DNA from: Neptunitalea chrysea
GTDB taxonomy: Bacteria > Bacteroidota > Bacteroidia > Flavobacteriales > Flavobacteriaceae
Assembly: GCF_027924145.1 (NCBI RefSeq)
Contig: NZ_BRVP01000006.1
Location: forward strand, 62,001 to 126,000
Direction: 5' to 3'
Length of the DNA: 64,000 bases
Part shown: in pieces, positions 53,633 to 63,023 of the stretch
How positions within the stretch are numbered: the stretch's first letter is position 1
Layout: every line of letters starts with the position of its first letter
Translations under genes and position numbers: made by a program
The notes under the pieces: model-generated
Told to the model about the DNA's origin: nothing
Databases searched by the model: none
What the model saw: only the letters and a program-made list of their open reading frames with translations

Positions 53633-54059
53633 TTTTTCTGTCCATTACAGATGTCTTTTTCATAAGAACGCTTTGCTCTTCATGATTTTCTACCGTACCT
53701 GAGATGCGTAATGCAGCAGTTGGTTTGTTATGGGCGTTAGAATAAACCGTAATTGTTTTCTTTATAGGTCCTACTCGGTTAGTATTGTATTTAACTTCTA
53801 TGATACCTGTTTTACCGGGAGCTATTGGTTTTTCTGGTTTTTTAGGGATGGTGCATCCACAACTTGAGTATACTTTAGTGATGACCAATGGGGCATCCCC
53901 AGTATTTGTAAATTCAAAAGTTCTAATTCCGTTGCTACCTTTAGCAATAGAGCCGTAATCAATTTCTGTTGTCTTAAACTCAATGTTTGCTAATTTTTTC
54001 TGAGCGTAAGTCACTGCAGATAAAGTGCATAGTAATAATAAAATGTGAAATCTTTTCAT
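53628..54059 (-). CDS. Secreted DUF1573 protein
   Basis: A 143-residue protein with a signal peptide (MKRFHILLLLCTLSAVTYA, cleavage after about residue 19) and one DUF1573 (Ig-like/MSP-type) domain. The core TTEIDYGSIAKGSNGIRTFE, FTNTGDAPLVITKVYSSCGC with its Cys pair, and KPIAPGKTGIIEVKYNT are standard. Such domains are very common in Bacteroidota envelope proteins, and the function is unknown. It probably forms a disulfide in the SSCGC loop. Confidence 0.92.
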   Translation of the reverse strand: MKRFHILLLLCTLSAVTYAQKKLANIEFKTTEIDYGSIAKGSNGIRTFEFTNTGDAPLVITKVYSSCGCTIPKKPEKPIAPGKTGIIEVKYNTNRVGPIKKTITVYSNAHNKPTAALRISGTVENHEEQSVLMKKTSVMDRKN

Positions 54060-54145
54060 TAAGTAAGTGTTTATGTTGTAAATGTAGCTAGTTTCTTAAT
54101 ACCATCAAAATATATTAATTGCTTTTAAAATCATATAGATATAGC

Positions 54146-54153
54146 TACTTTTG
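54146..54153 (+). promoter_or_regulatory. Putative -7 box for valS
   Basis: TACTTTTG fits TAnnTTTG exactly, 28 bp before the valS start. A TTG at 54119-54121 is too far for a standard -33 box. Confidence 0.5.
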
Positions 54154-54181
54154 CAAATTATATTCCAAAAAGTGAACCAAA

Positions 54182-56815
54182 ATGGAAATTCCTTCTAAAT
54201 ACGAAGCACATACTATAGAGAATAAATGGTATGATTACTGGATGAAAAATAATTATTTTCATTCTGAGCCAGATGAGCGTACTCCTTATACAATTGTAAT
54301 ACCGCCGCCAAACGTTACGGGGGTCTTACATATGGGACATATGTTAAACAATACTATTCAGGATGTGTTAATAAGAAGAGCCCGATTAAAAGGGTTGAAT
54401 GCTTGTTGGGTACCAGGAACTGACCATGCCTCTATTGCTACAGAAGCTAAGGTTGTTGCTAAGTTAAAAGAAGAAGGAATTAGCAAAGCTGATCTTACTA
54501 GAGAACAGTTTATGGAGCATGCATGGGAGTGGACAGAAAAGCATGGCGGAATAATTCTTGAGCAATTAAAAAAATTAGGATGTTCTTGTGATTGGGATAG
54601 AACCAAGTTTACCTTAGATGATAATATGTATGCTTCGGTAATTAAGGTTTTTGTTGATTTATACAACAAAGGTTTAATTTACCGTGGGTATCGTATGGTA
54701 AACTGGGATCCTGAAGCAAAAACAACGCTTTCTGATGAAGAGGTGATTTATGAAGAGCGTCAGGGACAGTTATTTTATTTAGAATACTCAATTGAAGGGA
54801 GTGATGAGAAAGTAACTATTGCAACTACACGACCTGAAACTATTTTAGGAGATAGCGCTATTTGTATTAATCCGAATGATGAGCGTTATACGCACCTTAA
54901 GGGTAAAAACGCAATTGTACCATTAGTGAATAGAGTAATTCCTATTATTGAAGATGAATATGTTGATATAGAGTTTGGTACGGGTTGTTTAAAAGTGACA
55001 CCTGCACACGATGAAAATGATAAGACTTTAGGAGAAAAACATAATCTTGAAGTAATAGATATTTTTAATGCCGATGCTACATTAAATTCTTTCGGGTTAC
55101 ATTACGAAGGTAAAGATCGTTTTGTGGTGCGTAAAGAAATTGCAAAGGAACTTGAGGAAAAAGGATTTTTAGTAAAAACAGAAACGCACATTAATAAAGT
55201 AGGTACTTCTGAAAGAACAAAGGCGGTTATTGAACCTAGGTTGTCTGATCAATGGTTTTTGAAAATGGAAGACCTTGTGAAGCCTGCTATTGAGGCGGTT
55301 TTGGGTAGTGAAGAGGTGAGGCTGTTTCCTAAGAAGTTTGAGAATACCTATCGTCATTGGATGGAGAATATTCGTGATTGGAATATTTCTCGTCAGTTAT
55401 GGTGGGGACAACAAATACCGGCATATTATTACGGAGATGGTAAAGAAGATTTTGTAGTTGCAGAAACTATAGAACAGGCTCTTGAGTTAGCAAGAGAGAA
55501 ATCTGGTAATGCTATCTTAACTGTAGGTGACTTGAAAAGAGATGAGGATGCTTTAGATACATGGTTCTCTTCTTGGTTATGGCCTATGAGTGTTTTTAAC
55601 GGAATTCTTGAGCCTGAAAATAAAGAGATTGAGTATTATTATCCAACCAATGATTTGGTAACGGGGCCTGATATTTTATTCTTTTGGGTAGCTCGTATGG
55701 TTATTGCGGGGTATGAATTTAGAGATAAAAAACCATTTACCAATGTATATTTAACTGGTTTGGTTAGAGATAAGCAACGTCGTAAGATGTCAAAATCTCT
55801 AGGGAATTCACCCGATGCATTAAAGTTGATTAAAGATTATAGTGCAGATGGGGTACGTGTAGGATTGCTTTTAAGTGCTGCTGCTGGTAACGATTTGTTA
55901 TTTGATGAAGGGTTGTGTCAGCAAGGTAAAGGGTTTGCTAATAAAATTTGGAATGCGTTCCGTCTAGTAAAAGGATGGGAGGTAAGTGAAACCATTGAGC
56001 AACCGGAGGCATCTAAAATTGCGGTTACATGGTACGCTAATAAATTACAGAAAACATTGGTGGAGATAGAAGATCACTTTAGTAAGTATCGTATTTCTGA
56101 TGCTTTAATGGCTTCATATAAGTTGGTTTGGGATGACTTCTGTTCATGGTTCTTAGAAATGGTAAAACCAGCCTATCAACAACCTATAGATGCGGTTACA
56201 TTTAAGCAAGTAATAGCATTGTTTGAAGATAACTTACGTATTCTTCATCCGTTTATGCCGTTCTTAACAGAAGAGATTTGGCAGTATGTTGAAGAACGTA
56301 CGACAGATGAGGCGCTAATTGTAGCTAAATGGCCTGAGATAACGTCTTATGATGAAGGAATCTTGAAAGAATTTGATTTTGCTACAGAGGTTGTGTCTGG
56401 TGTTAGAACAATTAGAAAAGAGAAAAATATAGCCAACAAAGAACCGTTAGAATTATCAGTTTTAAATAGCGAAAATGTAGCGAGTACCTTTGATTGTGTA
56501 ATTACTAAACTAGGTAATATATCTGAACTTACGTATGTAGATGATCAGGTAGAAGGAGCTTTGTCATTTAGAGTAAAATCTAATGAATATTTTATACCTG
56601 TAGCCGGAGCTATTGATGTAGAGGCAGAGATAGAGAAGTTACAAGGCGAATTAAAGTATGCAGAAGGATTTCTTACTTCGGTTCGTAAGAAGCTGTCTAA
56701 TGAACGTTTTGTTAGCAATGCACCAGAACAGGTAGTTGCTATAGAGCGTCAGAAAGAGGCAGATGCTTTAGCGAAAATTGAAACTATTAAAGCTAGCTTA
56801 GCAAATTTGAGCTAG
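54182..56815 (+). CDS. valS: Valine--tRNA ligase
   Basis: A full-length 877-residue class I synthetase. The HIGH-equivalent HMGH at 50-53 follows PPPNVTG, the editing (CP1) domain has [10 protein letters not shown] and [11 protein letters not shown]-type sequence, and the KMSKS loop is at 535-539. WYANKLQKT and the anticodon-binding part follow, and the C-terminal helical arm (from about 815, [14 protein letters not shown]) is that of ValRS. It charges tRNA-Val. It has its own promoter and a perfect hairpin terminator. Confidence 0.98.
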   Translation: MEIPSKYEAHTIENKWYDYWMKNNYFHSEPDERTPYTIVIPPPNVTGVLHMGHMLNNTIQDVLIRRARLKGLNACWVPGTDHASIATEAKVVAKLKEEGISKADLTREQFMEHAWEWTEKHGGIILEQLKKLGCSCDWDRTKFTLDDNMYASVIKVFVDLYNKGLIYRGYRMVNWDPEAKTTLSDEEVIYEERQGQLFYLEYSIEGSDEKVTIATTRPETILGDSAICINPNDERYTHLKGKNAIVPLVNRVIPIIEDEYVDIEFGTGCLKVTPAHDENDKTLGEKHNLEVIDIFNADATLNSFGLHYEGKDRFVVRKEIAKELEEKGFLVKTETHINKVGTSERTKAVIEPRLSDQWFLKMEDLVKPAIEAVLGSEEVRLFPKKFENTYRHWMENIRDWNISRQLWWGQQIPAYYYGDGKEDFVVAETIEQALELAREKSGNAILTVGDLKRDEDALDTWFSSWLWPMSVFNGILEPENKEIEYYYPTNDLVTGPDILFFWVARMVIAGYEFRDKKPFTNVYLTGLVRDKQRRKMSKSLGNSPDALKLIKDYSADGVRVGLLLSAAAGNDLLFDEGLCQQGKGFANKIWNAFRLVKGWEVSETIEQPEASKIAVTWYANKLQKTLVEIEDHFSKYRISDALMASYKLVWDDFCSWFLEMVKPAYQQPIDAVTFKQVIALFEDNLRILHPFMPFLTEEIWQYVEERTTDEALIVAKWPEITSYDEGILKEFDFATEVVSGVRTIRKEKNIANKEPLELSVLNSENVASTFDCVITKLGNISELTYVDDQVEGALSFRVKSNEYFIPVAGAIDVEAEIEKLQGELKYAEGFLTSVRKKLSNERFVSNAPEQVVAIERQKEADALAKIETIKASLANLS

Positions 56816-56830
56816 TTGGTTTTGGGTACT

Positions 56831-56876
56831 ATAATTAAAAAAGGGCTTTTCAATTGAAAAGCCCTTTTTTAATTAT
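56831..56876. terminator. Perfect bidirectional terminator after valS
   Basis: A 46-bp perfect palindrome (centre 56853/56854, arm AAAAAAGGGCTTTTCAATT with AT-rich outer parts). It serves both valS and the convergent acyl-CoA-binding protein gene. Confidence 0.9.
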
Positions 56877-56900
56877 ATGTGTTTTAAACGTTTTTTCTTA

Positions 56901-57167
56901 TTATGAAATAGATTGGAAGTATTTGTCAGCATAAGCTACATAACTTTTTTTTGCTTCATCAATATCCATTTCTTGCACTTGAAATAAGGCATTGGCCTTA
57001 AAAGCATTAATTAAGGGAGTTTTACTACCCGGTCTGCTTTGATCTCTGGTAGCAACTTTGTAAAAAGCATATAGTCTTAGTAAAACGTCGGCAGGAAATG
57101 GTTCTTTGTGACTATTTACTTTGTCTACGGCATTCTGAAATGCAATTTCTAATTCTTTTGCTGTCAT
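56901..57167 (-). CDS. Acyl-CoA-binding protein
   Basis: An 88-residue four-helix ACBP-family protein (PF00887): LEIAFQNAVDKVNSH, LLRLYAFYKVATRDQ with the Tyr-x2-Tyr-K helix, SRPGSKTPLINA, and AKKSYVAYADKY. It binds long-chain acyl-CoA in the cytoplasm. The usual K-W-D-A-W of helix 3 is altered to KANALF, so two Trp residues are missing. It ends the LUD-cdsA-psd group (2 bp after psd), which suggests a part in handling acyl chains for phospholipid synthesis. Confidence 0.9.
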   Translation of the reverse strand: MTAKELEIAFQNAVDKVNSHKEPFPADVLLRLYAFYKVATRDQSRPGSKTPLINAFKANALFQVQEMDIDEAKKSYVAYADKYFQSIS

Positions 57168-57169
57168 AT

Positions 57170-57817
57170 TTATTCTGCAATAATATCTACGCCTCCTTTA
57201 ACTTTTTGATTTAGGGCGACTTTAATATTAGCATCTAGGGGTAAAAAAACATCTACTCTCGATCCGAACTTAATAAAGCCGGCGTCAGTTCCCTGAACAA
57301 CCTCTTCATCAACCGTGGCGTAATTTACGATTCTTTTGGCTAAGGCTCCTGCAATTTGTCTATAAAGGATTGATCCGTATACTTCATTTTCAACTACAAT
57401 AGTAGTACGTTCGTTTTCTTCTGAAGCTTTAGGGTGCCATGCAACCAAATATTTACCTGGGTGATATTTACTGTACAATACTTTACCACTAATAGGGTAA
57501 CGGGTAACATGTACATTTACAGGTGACATAAATACTGAAACCTGTAACCTTTTATCTTTGAAGTATTCTTTTTCAAACACTTCTTCAATTACAACTACTT
57601 TGCCGTCTACTGGAGCCAAAACATGTTCATTGGCCAGAGTTCCTGTTCTTTTTGGGTTTCTAAAAAACTGAAGAATAAGGATTAAGAAAATAACCGCACC
57701 TACTTCAATGGTTTTCTGAAACCAAAAATTCTCAACAAAATAATGCGCAAGTAATGCCAATACAATGGCCATTACCAAAGCGCTAAAAATAATCTTATGT
57801 CCTTCTTTATGAAACAT
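57170..57817 (-). CDS. psd: Phosphatidylserine decarboxylase, short form
   Basis: This 215-residue proenzyme has two N-terminal hydrophobic stretches (about 8-50), then APVDGKVV (68-75), SVFMSPVNVHVTRYPI and GSILYRQIAGALA. At 183-187 lies KFGSR, where autocleavage before Ser186 gives the pyruvoyl group. It turns phosphatidylserine into phosphatidylethanolamine at the inner membrane. It overlaps cdsA by 11 bp, so activation of phosphatidic acid and decarboxylation are co-expressed, with PssA encoded at a separate locus. Confidence 0.95.
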   Translation of the reverse strand: MFHKEGHKIIFSALVMAIVLALLAHYFVENFWFQKTIEVGAVIFLILILQFFRNPKRTGTLANEHVLAPVDGKVVVIEEVFEKEYFKDKRLQVSVFMSPVNVHVTRYPISGKVLYSKYHPGKYLVAWHPKASEENERTTIVVENEVYGSILYRQIAGALAKRIVNYATVDEEVVQGTDAGFIKFGSRVDVFLPLDANIKVALNQKVKGGVDIIAE

Positions 57818-58631
57818 ATTTTAAAAATTGAATACACGCATATGCAAACGGGGCAGCAAATACTAAACTATCTAGTCTGTCTAACATACCTCCGTGTCCC
57901 GGTAAAATAGCTCCACTATCCTTAATACCGGCACTTCTTTTAAATTTAGATTCTATTAAATCTCCTAAGGTTCCAAAAATAACAATTACAAAGGATAAAA
58001 CTACCCAATTTGTAAGATTCATTTCTTTGGTATACTTAAATAATAAAACAGAAGCTGCAATACTAAAGACTAAACCGCCTAAAAAGCCTTCTACTGTTTT
58101 TTTAGGAGAAACTCTCTCAAACAATTTGTGCTTACCAAATAAACGCCCTGTTAAATAGGCAAAAGAGTCATTTACCCATATTAAAATAAAAATTCCTATG
58201 ATAAGTAATTTAGAGAATCCTTCATTTTGATAAGGAATCATGGTAAGAAAAATACAACCTGCTCCTATATAAAATATTCCTGTAATGAATTTTTGTATTT
58301 TGGTAAAAGGAACCTCTTTAACAGACACTAAATGACGTATTAAAACTAGGTCTGTTAATAAGGTAAGAACCATTAAAATATAAATCGTGTTTTGTTTAAA
58401 ATTAATGGTAAATGCATCGTTTATGAAATAGATATATATCCACCAAAGTAATAGAAATATAATAAAAATAGCATAGCCTTTAAGCTGAACCATTTTTTTA
58501 AATTCATGTAAACAGGCGATACCAAAAATCATAAATAAAAAATCGAACGCATCGGTATTTAACCAAATGGCAGATATAATTAATAAAACATATATAATTC
58601 CGGTAATAGACCTCTTAAGTAATTCCTTCAT
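57807..58631 (-). CDS. cdsA: Phosphatidate cytidylyltransferase
   Basis: The 274-residue membrane protein with about eight helices makes CDP-diacylglycerol from phosphatidic acid and CTP. WVNDSFAYLTGRLFGKHKL, VSPKKTVEGFLGG and the C-terminal signature KDSGAILPGHGGMLDRLDSL are complete. I selected ATG 58631 because it leaves a 4-bp gap to the preceding LUD-protein gene; an in-frame ATG at 58649 would overlap that gene by 14 bp. Confidence 0.95.
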   Translation of the reverse strand: MKELLKRSITGIIYVLLIISAIWLNTDAFDFLFMIFGIACLHEFKKMVQLKGYAIFIIFLLLWWIYIYFINDAFTINFKQNTIYILMVLTLLTDLVLIRHLVSVKEVPFTKIQKFITGIFYIGAGCIFLTMIPYQNEGFSKLLIIGIFILIWVNDSFAYLTGRLFGKHKLFERVSPKKTVEGFLGGLVFSIAASVLLFKYTKEMNLTNWVVLSFVIVIFGTLGDLIESKFKRSAGIKDSGAILPGHGGMLDRLDSLVFAAPFAYACIQFLKYVS

Positions 58632-58635
58632 TCTG

Positions 58636-59247
58636 TTATAAATCTTCAAGCAGCAGCAAATATAGCTTTTTTGAACTACTTCCGTAGGTCATAAAGTTAT
58701 TGTCATCTGGAACATCAAAGTTTTTAAGTGTGGTAATGTTAGAAGGAATCTTGTTAGGGTGCTTCATTTTAATACCTTGAAGTCCGTCGCTAATTGTTTT
58801 AACAAACTGACTTGTAGTGGCAAATATGATAATGTAATCAGGGAAATCTTTTATATTGATCTCTGCTATTTGTTTAGATGAAAATAAAATAGCACCGGTG
58901 TCTGCTACAAGAAATTCACAACTTGCCAGAAAACACTCTGTTTGCGAATTGTTAGAAGCATAATTGATAGGAAACTTACTAAAGCACTGCCTTAAATGGT
59001 TGCTTAAACATAAGAAAGTAGCATCGTTCCAATTATTTTCACGGATAATATTGTCAAAACATTCATGAATCTCTTCCATGTTATCACAATAAAGAAATTT
59101 ACCTCCGTTTTGTCTAAAGTTAATAGCAAATAACTCATCTACAGGCTTATCCTCTAATTGGTTTAGGGATTCCGTTTCTGTTTTAAGTACTTCTTCGGAG
59201 TCACTTTTAGATTTAGAAAATTGAAAAATTTTTTTCAGTAAACGCAT
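58636..59247 (-). CDS. LUD-domain protein
   Basis: A 203-residue protein of the LUD (lactate utilisation, LutB/LutC-type) domain superfamily. KFLYCDNMEEIHECFDNII, CEFLVADTGAILFS and PDYIIIFATTSQFVKTISDGLQ-like sequence are the recognisable elements. The glycine-rich SSTADIE-type motif is reduced. I choose ATG 59247 since the frame upstream codes an unlikely stretch that runs into the ftsH terminator. Its position directly before cdsA is one I know from other flavobacteria; the function there is unknown. Confidence 0.75.
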   Translation of the reverse strand: MRLLKKIFQFSKSKSDSEEVLKTETESLNQLEDKPVDELFAINFRQNGGKFLYCDNMEEIHECFDNIIRENNWNDATFLCLSNHLRQCFSKFPINYASNNSQTECFLASCEFLVADTGAILFSSKQIAEINIKDFPDYIIIFATTSQFVKTISDGLQGIKMKHPNKIPSNITTLKNFDVPDDNNFMTYGSSSKKLYLLLLEDL

Positions 59248-59288
59248 GTAAGTTAAAATCTCTCTTTTACAAAATGTAGTATAAAGAT

Positions 59289-59328
59289 AAAAAATCTTAA
59301 TTGTACTTACATACAATTAAGATTTTTT
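59289..59328 (-). terminator. Terminator after ftsH
   Basis: A perfect 17-bp inverted repeat (AAAAAATCTTAATTGTA, 6-nt loop) lies 41 bp downstream of the ftsH stop on the minus strand and upstream of the LUD gene. It separates the rsfS-ftsH pair from the LUD-cdsA-psd-ACBP group. Confidence 0.8.
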
Positions 59329-59368
59329 AATCATCGGATGTTAATAATTTTTATTATCTCAATAACAA

Positions 59369-61339
59369 TTAAGCTTCCAGATTTTTTTCTTTACCAAAAA
59401 TTTCTTTTTCAAAAGGACGTTTTCCAAAAATAGCTTCTAAATCATCTTTAAAGATAACCTCTTTTTCCAATAATTGATTGGCGAGTAAAGTAAGCTTATG
59501 TTGATTCTCTTGTAATAATTGAATAGCTCTTTTGTATTGACCTTCTATAATTTCAGATATTTCTTTATCAATAATCTGAGCGGTTTCTTCACTATAAGGT
59601 TTAGAGAAGTTGTAATCAGATTGTCCTGATGAATCGTAATAAGTAATGTTACCAATTTTATCATTTAATCCGTAAATAGTAACCATTGCTTTTGCTTGTT
59701 TGGTAACTTTCTCAAGATCGCTTAATGCACCAGTAGAAATTTTATCAAAAATTACTTTCTCTGCTGCTCTACCACCCATGGTAGCACACATTTCATCTAA
59801 CATTTGTTCAGGACGAACAATCTGACGCTCTTCTGGTAAATACCATGCAGCACCTAACGATTGTCCTCTTGGTACAATGGTAACTTTAACTAACGGAGCA
59901 GCATGCTCTAACAACCAACTTACTGTTGCGTGACCTGCTTCGTGATAGGCAATAGTTTTCTTTTCTTCTAGGGTAATAATTTTGTTTTTCTTTTCAAGAC
60001 CACCAATTATACGGTCTACGGCATCTAAGAAATCTTGTTTATCAACTGCTTTTTTACCTTTTCTTGCAGCTATTAATGCAGCTTCGTTACACACATTTGC
60101 GATATCTGCACCAGAGAAACCTGGTGTTTGTTTCGCAAGAAAATCTAAATCTAAAGCTTCTTTTGTTTTAATAGGGCGCAAGTGTACCTCAAAAATCTCT
60201 CTTCTTTCATTCAAATCAGGAAGATCTACATAGATCTGACGGTCAAAACGTCCGGCACGCATTAAGGCTTTGTCTAAAATATCGGCACGGTTGGTAGCTG
60301 CTAATACAATTACGTTTGTATTTGTACCAAATCCGTCCATTTCAGTTAATAACTGGTTTAACGTATTTTCTCTTTCATCGTTAGAACCAGTAAAGTTATT
60401 TTTACCACGAGCTCTACCAATAGCATCAATTTCATCAATAAAGATAATTGCAGGAGACTTTTCTTTCGCTTGCTTAAATAAGTCTCTAACTCTTGATGCA
60501 CCAACACCTACAAACATTTCAACAAAGTCTGAACCTGAAAGTGAAAAGAAAGGAACTTTAGCTTCACCGGCAACGGCTTTTGCTAGTAAAGTTTTACCAG
60601 TACCCGGAGGGCCTACCAATAAAGCACCTTTAGGTATTTTACCACCAAGAGAAGTGTAACGTTCAGGGTTTTTAAGGAATTCTACAATTTCTTGTATTTC
60701 TTCTTTAGCACCTTCTAAACCAGCAACATCTTTAAAAGTAGCACGAATATCTTTTTTCTCGTCAAATAACTTAGCTTTAGATTTTCCGATGTTAAAAATT
60801 TGCCCACCGGCTCCACCGCCACTACCACCAGACATACGGCGCATCAAGAAAATCCATAAACCTATAAATAGAATAATAGGTAGGAAGTTGAACAACGCAC
60901 TAACAATCCAGTTATTCGTATCAGGTTCGAAATCTAATTCAGTGTTTTGATTAGTTTCTTTTATAATTTTACGAACTTGATTTTCAAAGTTTTGTTGATC
61001 CCCAAAATTCACCTTGTATTGCGGAACTTCTTCGTTAGCTGTTTGCGGTATTAAACTATCTTCTCCTTTAACATCTTTATGCACGTCTTTTTGAAGAGCT
61101 TCTTTCTTAATGTAAATTTTAGCCGTATGACTATTGTTAACGACTTCTATTCGTTCTACATCGCCATTGGTTAAAAACTCTTTAAGTTCTGTATCAGATA
61201 TTTTTTTTTGCTGATACCACATACTGCCTCCAGTAAAAAACTGCGTTCCTAAAAGTAATAGGATAATAAGAATATAAATCCAGTACATACTGAATTTAGG
61301 CTTTTTATTTGGAGTGTTATTTTTTGAATTCTTTGCCAT
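59369..61339 (-). CDS. ftsH: ATP-dependent zinc metalloprotease FtsH
   Basis: The 656-residue membrane protease has two helices (about 17-37 and 145-166) around a periplasmic domain. The AAA domain has Walker A GPPGTGKT (243-250), Walker B IIFIDE (298-303) and the second region RAGRFDR (361-367). The peptidase has HEAGH at 466-470 with zinc ligands, and the third ligand Asp in the ALSDLEKVT region. It degrades unneeded membrane and regulatory proteins. Its start is 3 bp from the end of rsfS. Confidence 0.98.
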   Translation of the reverse strand: MAKNSKNNTPNKKPKFSMYWIYILIILLLLGTQFFTGGSMWYQQKKISDTELKEFLTNGDVERIEVVNNSHTAKIYIKKEALQKDVHKDVKGEDSLIPQTANEEVPQYKVNFGDQQNFENQVRKIIKETNQNTELDFEPDTNNWIVSALFNFLPIILFIGLWIFLMRRMSGGSGGGAGGQIFNIGKSKAKLFDEKKDIRATFKDVAGLEGAKEEIQEIVEFLKNPERYTSLGGKIPKGALLVGPPGTGKTLLAKAVAGEAKVPFFSLSGSDFVEMFVGVGASRVRDLFKQAKEKSPAIIFIDEIDAIGRARGKNNFTGSNDERENTLNQLLTEMDGFGTNTNVIVLAATNRADILDKALMRAGRFDRQIYVDLPDLNERREIFEVHLRPIKTKEALDLDFLAKQTPGFSGADIANVCNEAALIAARKGKKAVDKQDFLDAVDRIIGGLEKKNKIITLEEKKTIAYHEAGHATVSWLLEHAAPLVKVTIVPRGQSLGAAWYLPEERQIVRPEQMLDEMCATMGGRAAEKVIFDKISTGALSDLEKVTKQAKAMVTIYGLNDKIGNITYYDSSGQSDYNFSKPYSEETAQIIDKEISEIIEGQYKRAIQLLQENQHKLTLLANQLLEKEVIFKDDLEAIFGKRPFEKEIFGKEKNLEA

Positions 61340-61342
61340 AGT

Positions 61343-61714
61343 TTAATAATTAGTAGCTATAGAGGTTACTTTTGCATCACCCCATAGACTTTCAATATCA
61401 TAATATTCCCTTATGTGTCTTTGAAAAACGTGTACAACAACATTTACATAATCCATTAGCACCCATTCAGAATTATCTGTTCCTTCAACGTGCCATGGTT
61501 TTTCGTTCACTTCTTTACTTACAACTTTTTGAACTGAATTAGCAATGGCATTCACTTGCGTGTTAGAGGTACCATTACAAATTATAAAGTAGTCGCAAAC
61601 GGTATTTTCGATTTCTCTTAAATCTAAGATATCAATCTGTTGTCCTTTTGCATCTTCAATCCCCTTTAAGATAAGTGTTATTAATTGATCTGTTCTACCT
61701 GAATCTTTATTCAT
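61343..61714 (-). CDS. rsfS: Ribosome silencing factor RsfS
   Basis: A 123-residue protein of the Iojap family: GQQIDILDLREIENTVCDYF, FIICNGTSNTQVNAIANSV and WVLMDYVNVVVHVFQRHIRE. It binds ribosomal protein uL14 on the large subunit and blocks subunit joining in starvation. Location before ftsH in one unit is usual in Bacteroidota. Confidence 0.95.
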   Translation of the reverse strand: MNKDSGRTDQLITLILKGIEDAKGQQIDILDLREIENTVCDYFIICNGTSNTQVNAIANSVQKVVSKEVNEKPWHVEGTDNSEWVLMDYVNVVVHVFQRHIREYYDIESLWGDAKVTSIATNY

Positions 61715-61734
61715 TAATGATTTTTAATTTTTCA

Positions 61735-61742
61735 CAAAGTTA
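61735..61742 (-). promoter_or_regulatory. Putative -7 box for rsfS-ftsH
   Basis: TAACTTTG on the minus strand matches TAnnTTTG, 20 bp before the rsfS start codon. Confidence 0.45.
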
Positions 61743-61808
61743 TCACTTTTTTGCTTTCTTAATGCTGTAAATTAACATTACCTTTATTTTTAAAATTAAA
61801 TAAACACA

Positions 61809-62540
61809 ATGAATTTAATCAAACTTAATGCCACAGAATCTACAAATTCTTATTTAAGGGGGCTTTTAAGAGAGACAAATTTGCAAGATCATACTGTTGT
61901 TTTAACAAAAGAGCAAACTAGAGGAAGAGGGCAAATGGGTACTCAATGGGTCTCGGAACCCGATAAAAATCTGACTTTTAGTGTGTATAAGAAGCTTCAT
62001 TGCTTAGCTATAGATGAGCAATTTTATATAAGTATGGCTATCTCCATAGCAATCTATAAAGCACTGTCAAAAATGGGAGTACCTAATTTATATATTAAAT
62101 GGCCTAATGACATACTGTCACTTAATTGCAAAATTTGTGGCATTCTTATAGAGAGTATCATAAAACAAGACAAGTTGGTGTCAGTTATTGCAGGTGTTGG
62201 GTTAAATGTAAATCAACTTGAGTTTGCTGGGTTGCAAAGTGTATCTTCTTTAAAACGATTAACAGGAGTATCATACAATGTAGAGGAAGTATTACATGAG
62301 ATTATTAGTGAATTTTATGTAGTTATTAAGTTACTAGAAGACCAGAAACTAGAGGAGATTAAAAGTACCTATGAAAGTTTATTGTTTAGAAAAGACAAGC
62401 CTTCAACATTTAAAGACATGAACGGCAATCTTTTTATGGGTTTTATAAGAAGGGTAAACAATATAGGTAAGTTGGTAATTGAGCTGGAGGATAGGGAAGA
62501 AAAAGAATTTGACTTAAAAGAGGTGAAACTTTTATATTAA
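61809..62540 (+). CDS. birA: Biotin--[acetyl-CoA-carboxylase] ligase
   Basis: The 243-residue enzyme links biotin to the carboxyl carrier protein. NATESTNSYLRGLL, the biotin/AMP loop TRGRGQMGTQW (37-47), LYIKWPNDILSLN and CGILIES and GVGLNVNQ are present. It has no N-terminal helix-turn-helix, so it is a ligase only and no repressor. It is divergent from rsfS and convergent with the SRPBCC gene. Confidence 0.95.
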   Translation: MNLIKLNATESTNSYLRGLLRETNLQDHTVVLTKEQTRGRGQMGTQWVSEPDKNLTFSVYKKLHCLAIDEQFYISMAISIAIYKALSKMGVPNLYIKWPNDILSLNCKICGILIESIIKQDKLVSVIAGVGLNVNQLEFAGLQSVSSLKRLTGVSYNVEEVLHEIISEFYVVIKLLEDQKLEEIKSTYESLLFRKDKPSTFKDMNGNLFMGFIRRVNNIGKLVIELEDREEKEFDLKEVKLLY

Positions 62541-62541
62541 A

Positions 62542-62572
62542 AAAAAACCGGAAAGGAACTTTCCGGTTTTTT
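62542..62572. terminator. Bidirectional terminator after birA
   Basis: AAAAAACCGGAAAG, a 3-nt loop and CTTTCCGGTTTTTT form a perfect 14-bp stem that ends 7 bp before the stop of the convergent SRPBCC gene. Confidence 0.9.
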
Positions 62573-62578
62573 GTGTGA

Positions 62579-62971
62579 TTATAATTTAGACATATTTTCT
62601 GTAAGTGTACCAATAAAATTAGTAATTGGACCTTTTATCATCATTCCCATCATTGCGTTAAATTGTCCTTCAAAAACTAATTGAGCTGTAGTTGTGTTGT
62701 CATCTACTTTGGTAAGGTTGGCCGTTAGTGTAAAGGGTAGTTTATCACTAGCAGCACCTAAAATAACTTTATTAAACGGTTCGGTACTTTTAAGTTCTAA
62801 TACAATTTCTGGCATTCCAGATAAAGCAAATAGAAACCTTTTTTCGTTTAACATTTCAAATTTGTTAATATTTGCAGGCATTAATTTTTCAAAATTCTTA
62901 ACGTCGCTAAGTACATTAAAAAGTTCTTCCTGACTTTTAGAAACAGTTACCTCTGGGCTATCTATGTTCAT
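62579..62971 (-). CDS. SRPBCC-family (START-like) protein
   Basis: A 130-residue single-domain protein. It starts in a typical manner (EVTVSKSQEELFNVLSDVKN), followed by FEKLMPANI and an antiparallel sheet with alternating polar residues, and ends with the long helix IKGPITNFIGTLTENMSKL. This matches the SRPBCC/polyketide cyclase-like fold, which binds hydrophobic ligands. The ligand is unknown. It lies 52 bp after pyrE on the same strand and is probably read through from it. Confidence 0.85.
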   Translation of the reverse strand: MNIDSPEVTVSKSQEELFNVLSDVKNFEKLMPANINKFEMLNEKRFLFALSGMPEIVLELKSTEPFNKVILGAASDKLPFTLTANLTKVDDNTTTAQLVFEGQFNAMMGMMIKGPITNFIGTLTENMSKL

Positions 62972-63023
62972 AATATTTTTTGTTATCTGTTAAAGATATA
63001 ATGCTTAATAAATAACACCAAAT

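Noticed and set aside
60270-60659. 129-codon plus-strand frame opposite ftsH
   Set aside because: Antisense of the AAA domain of ftsH.
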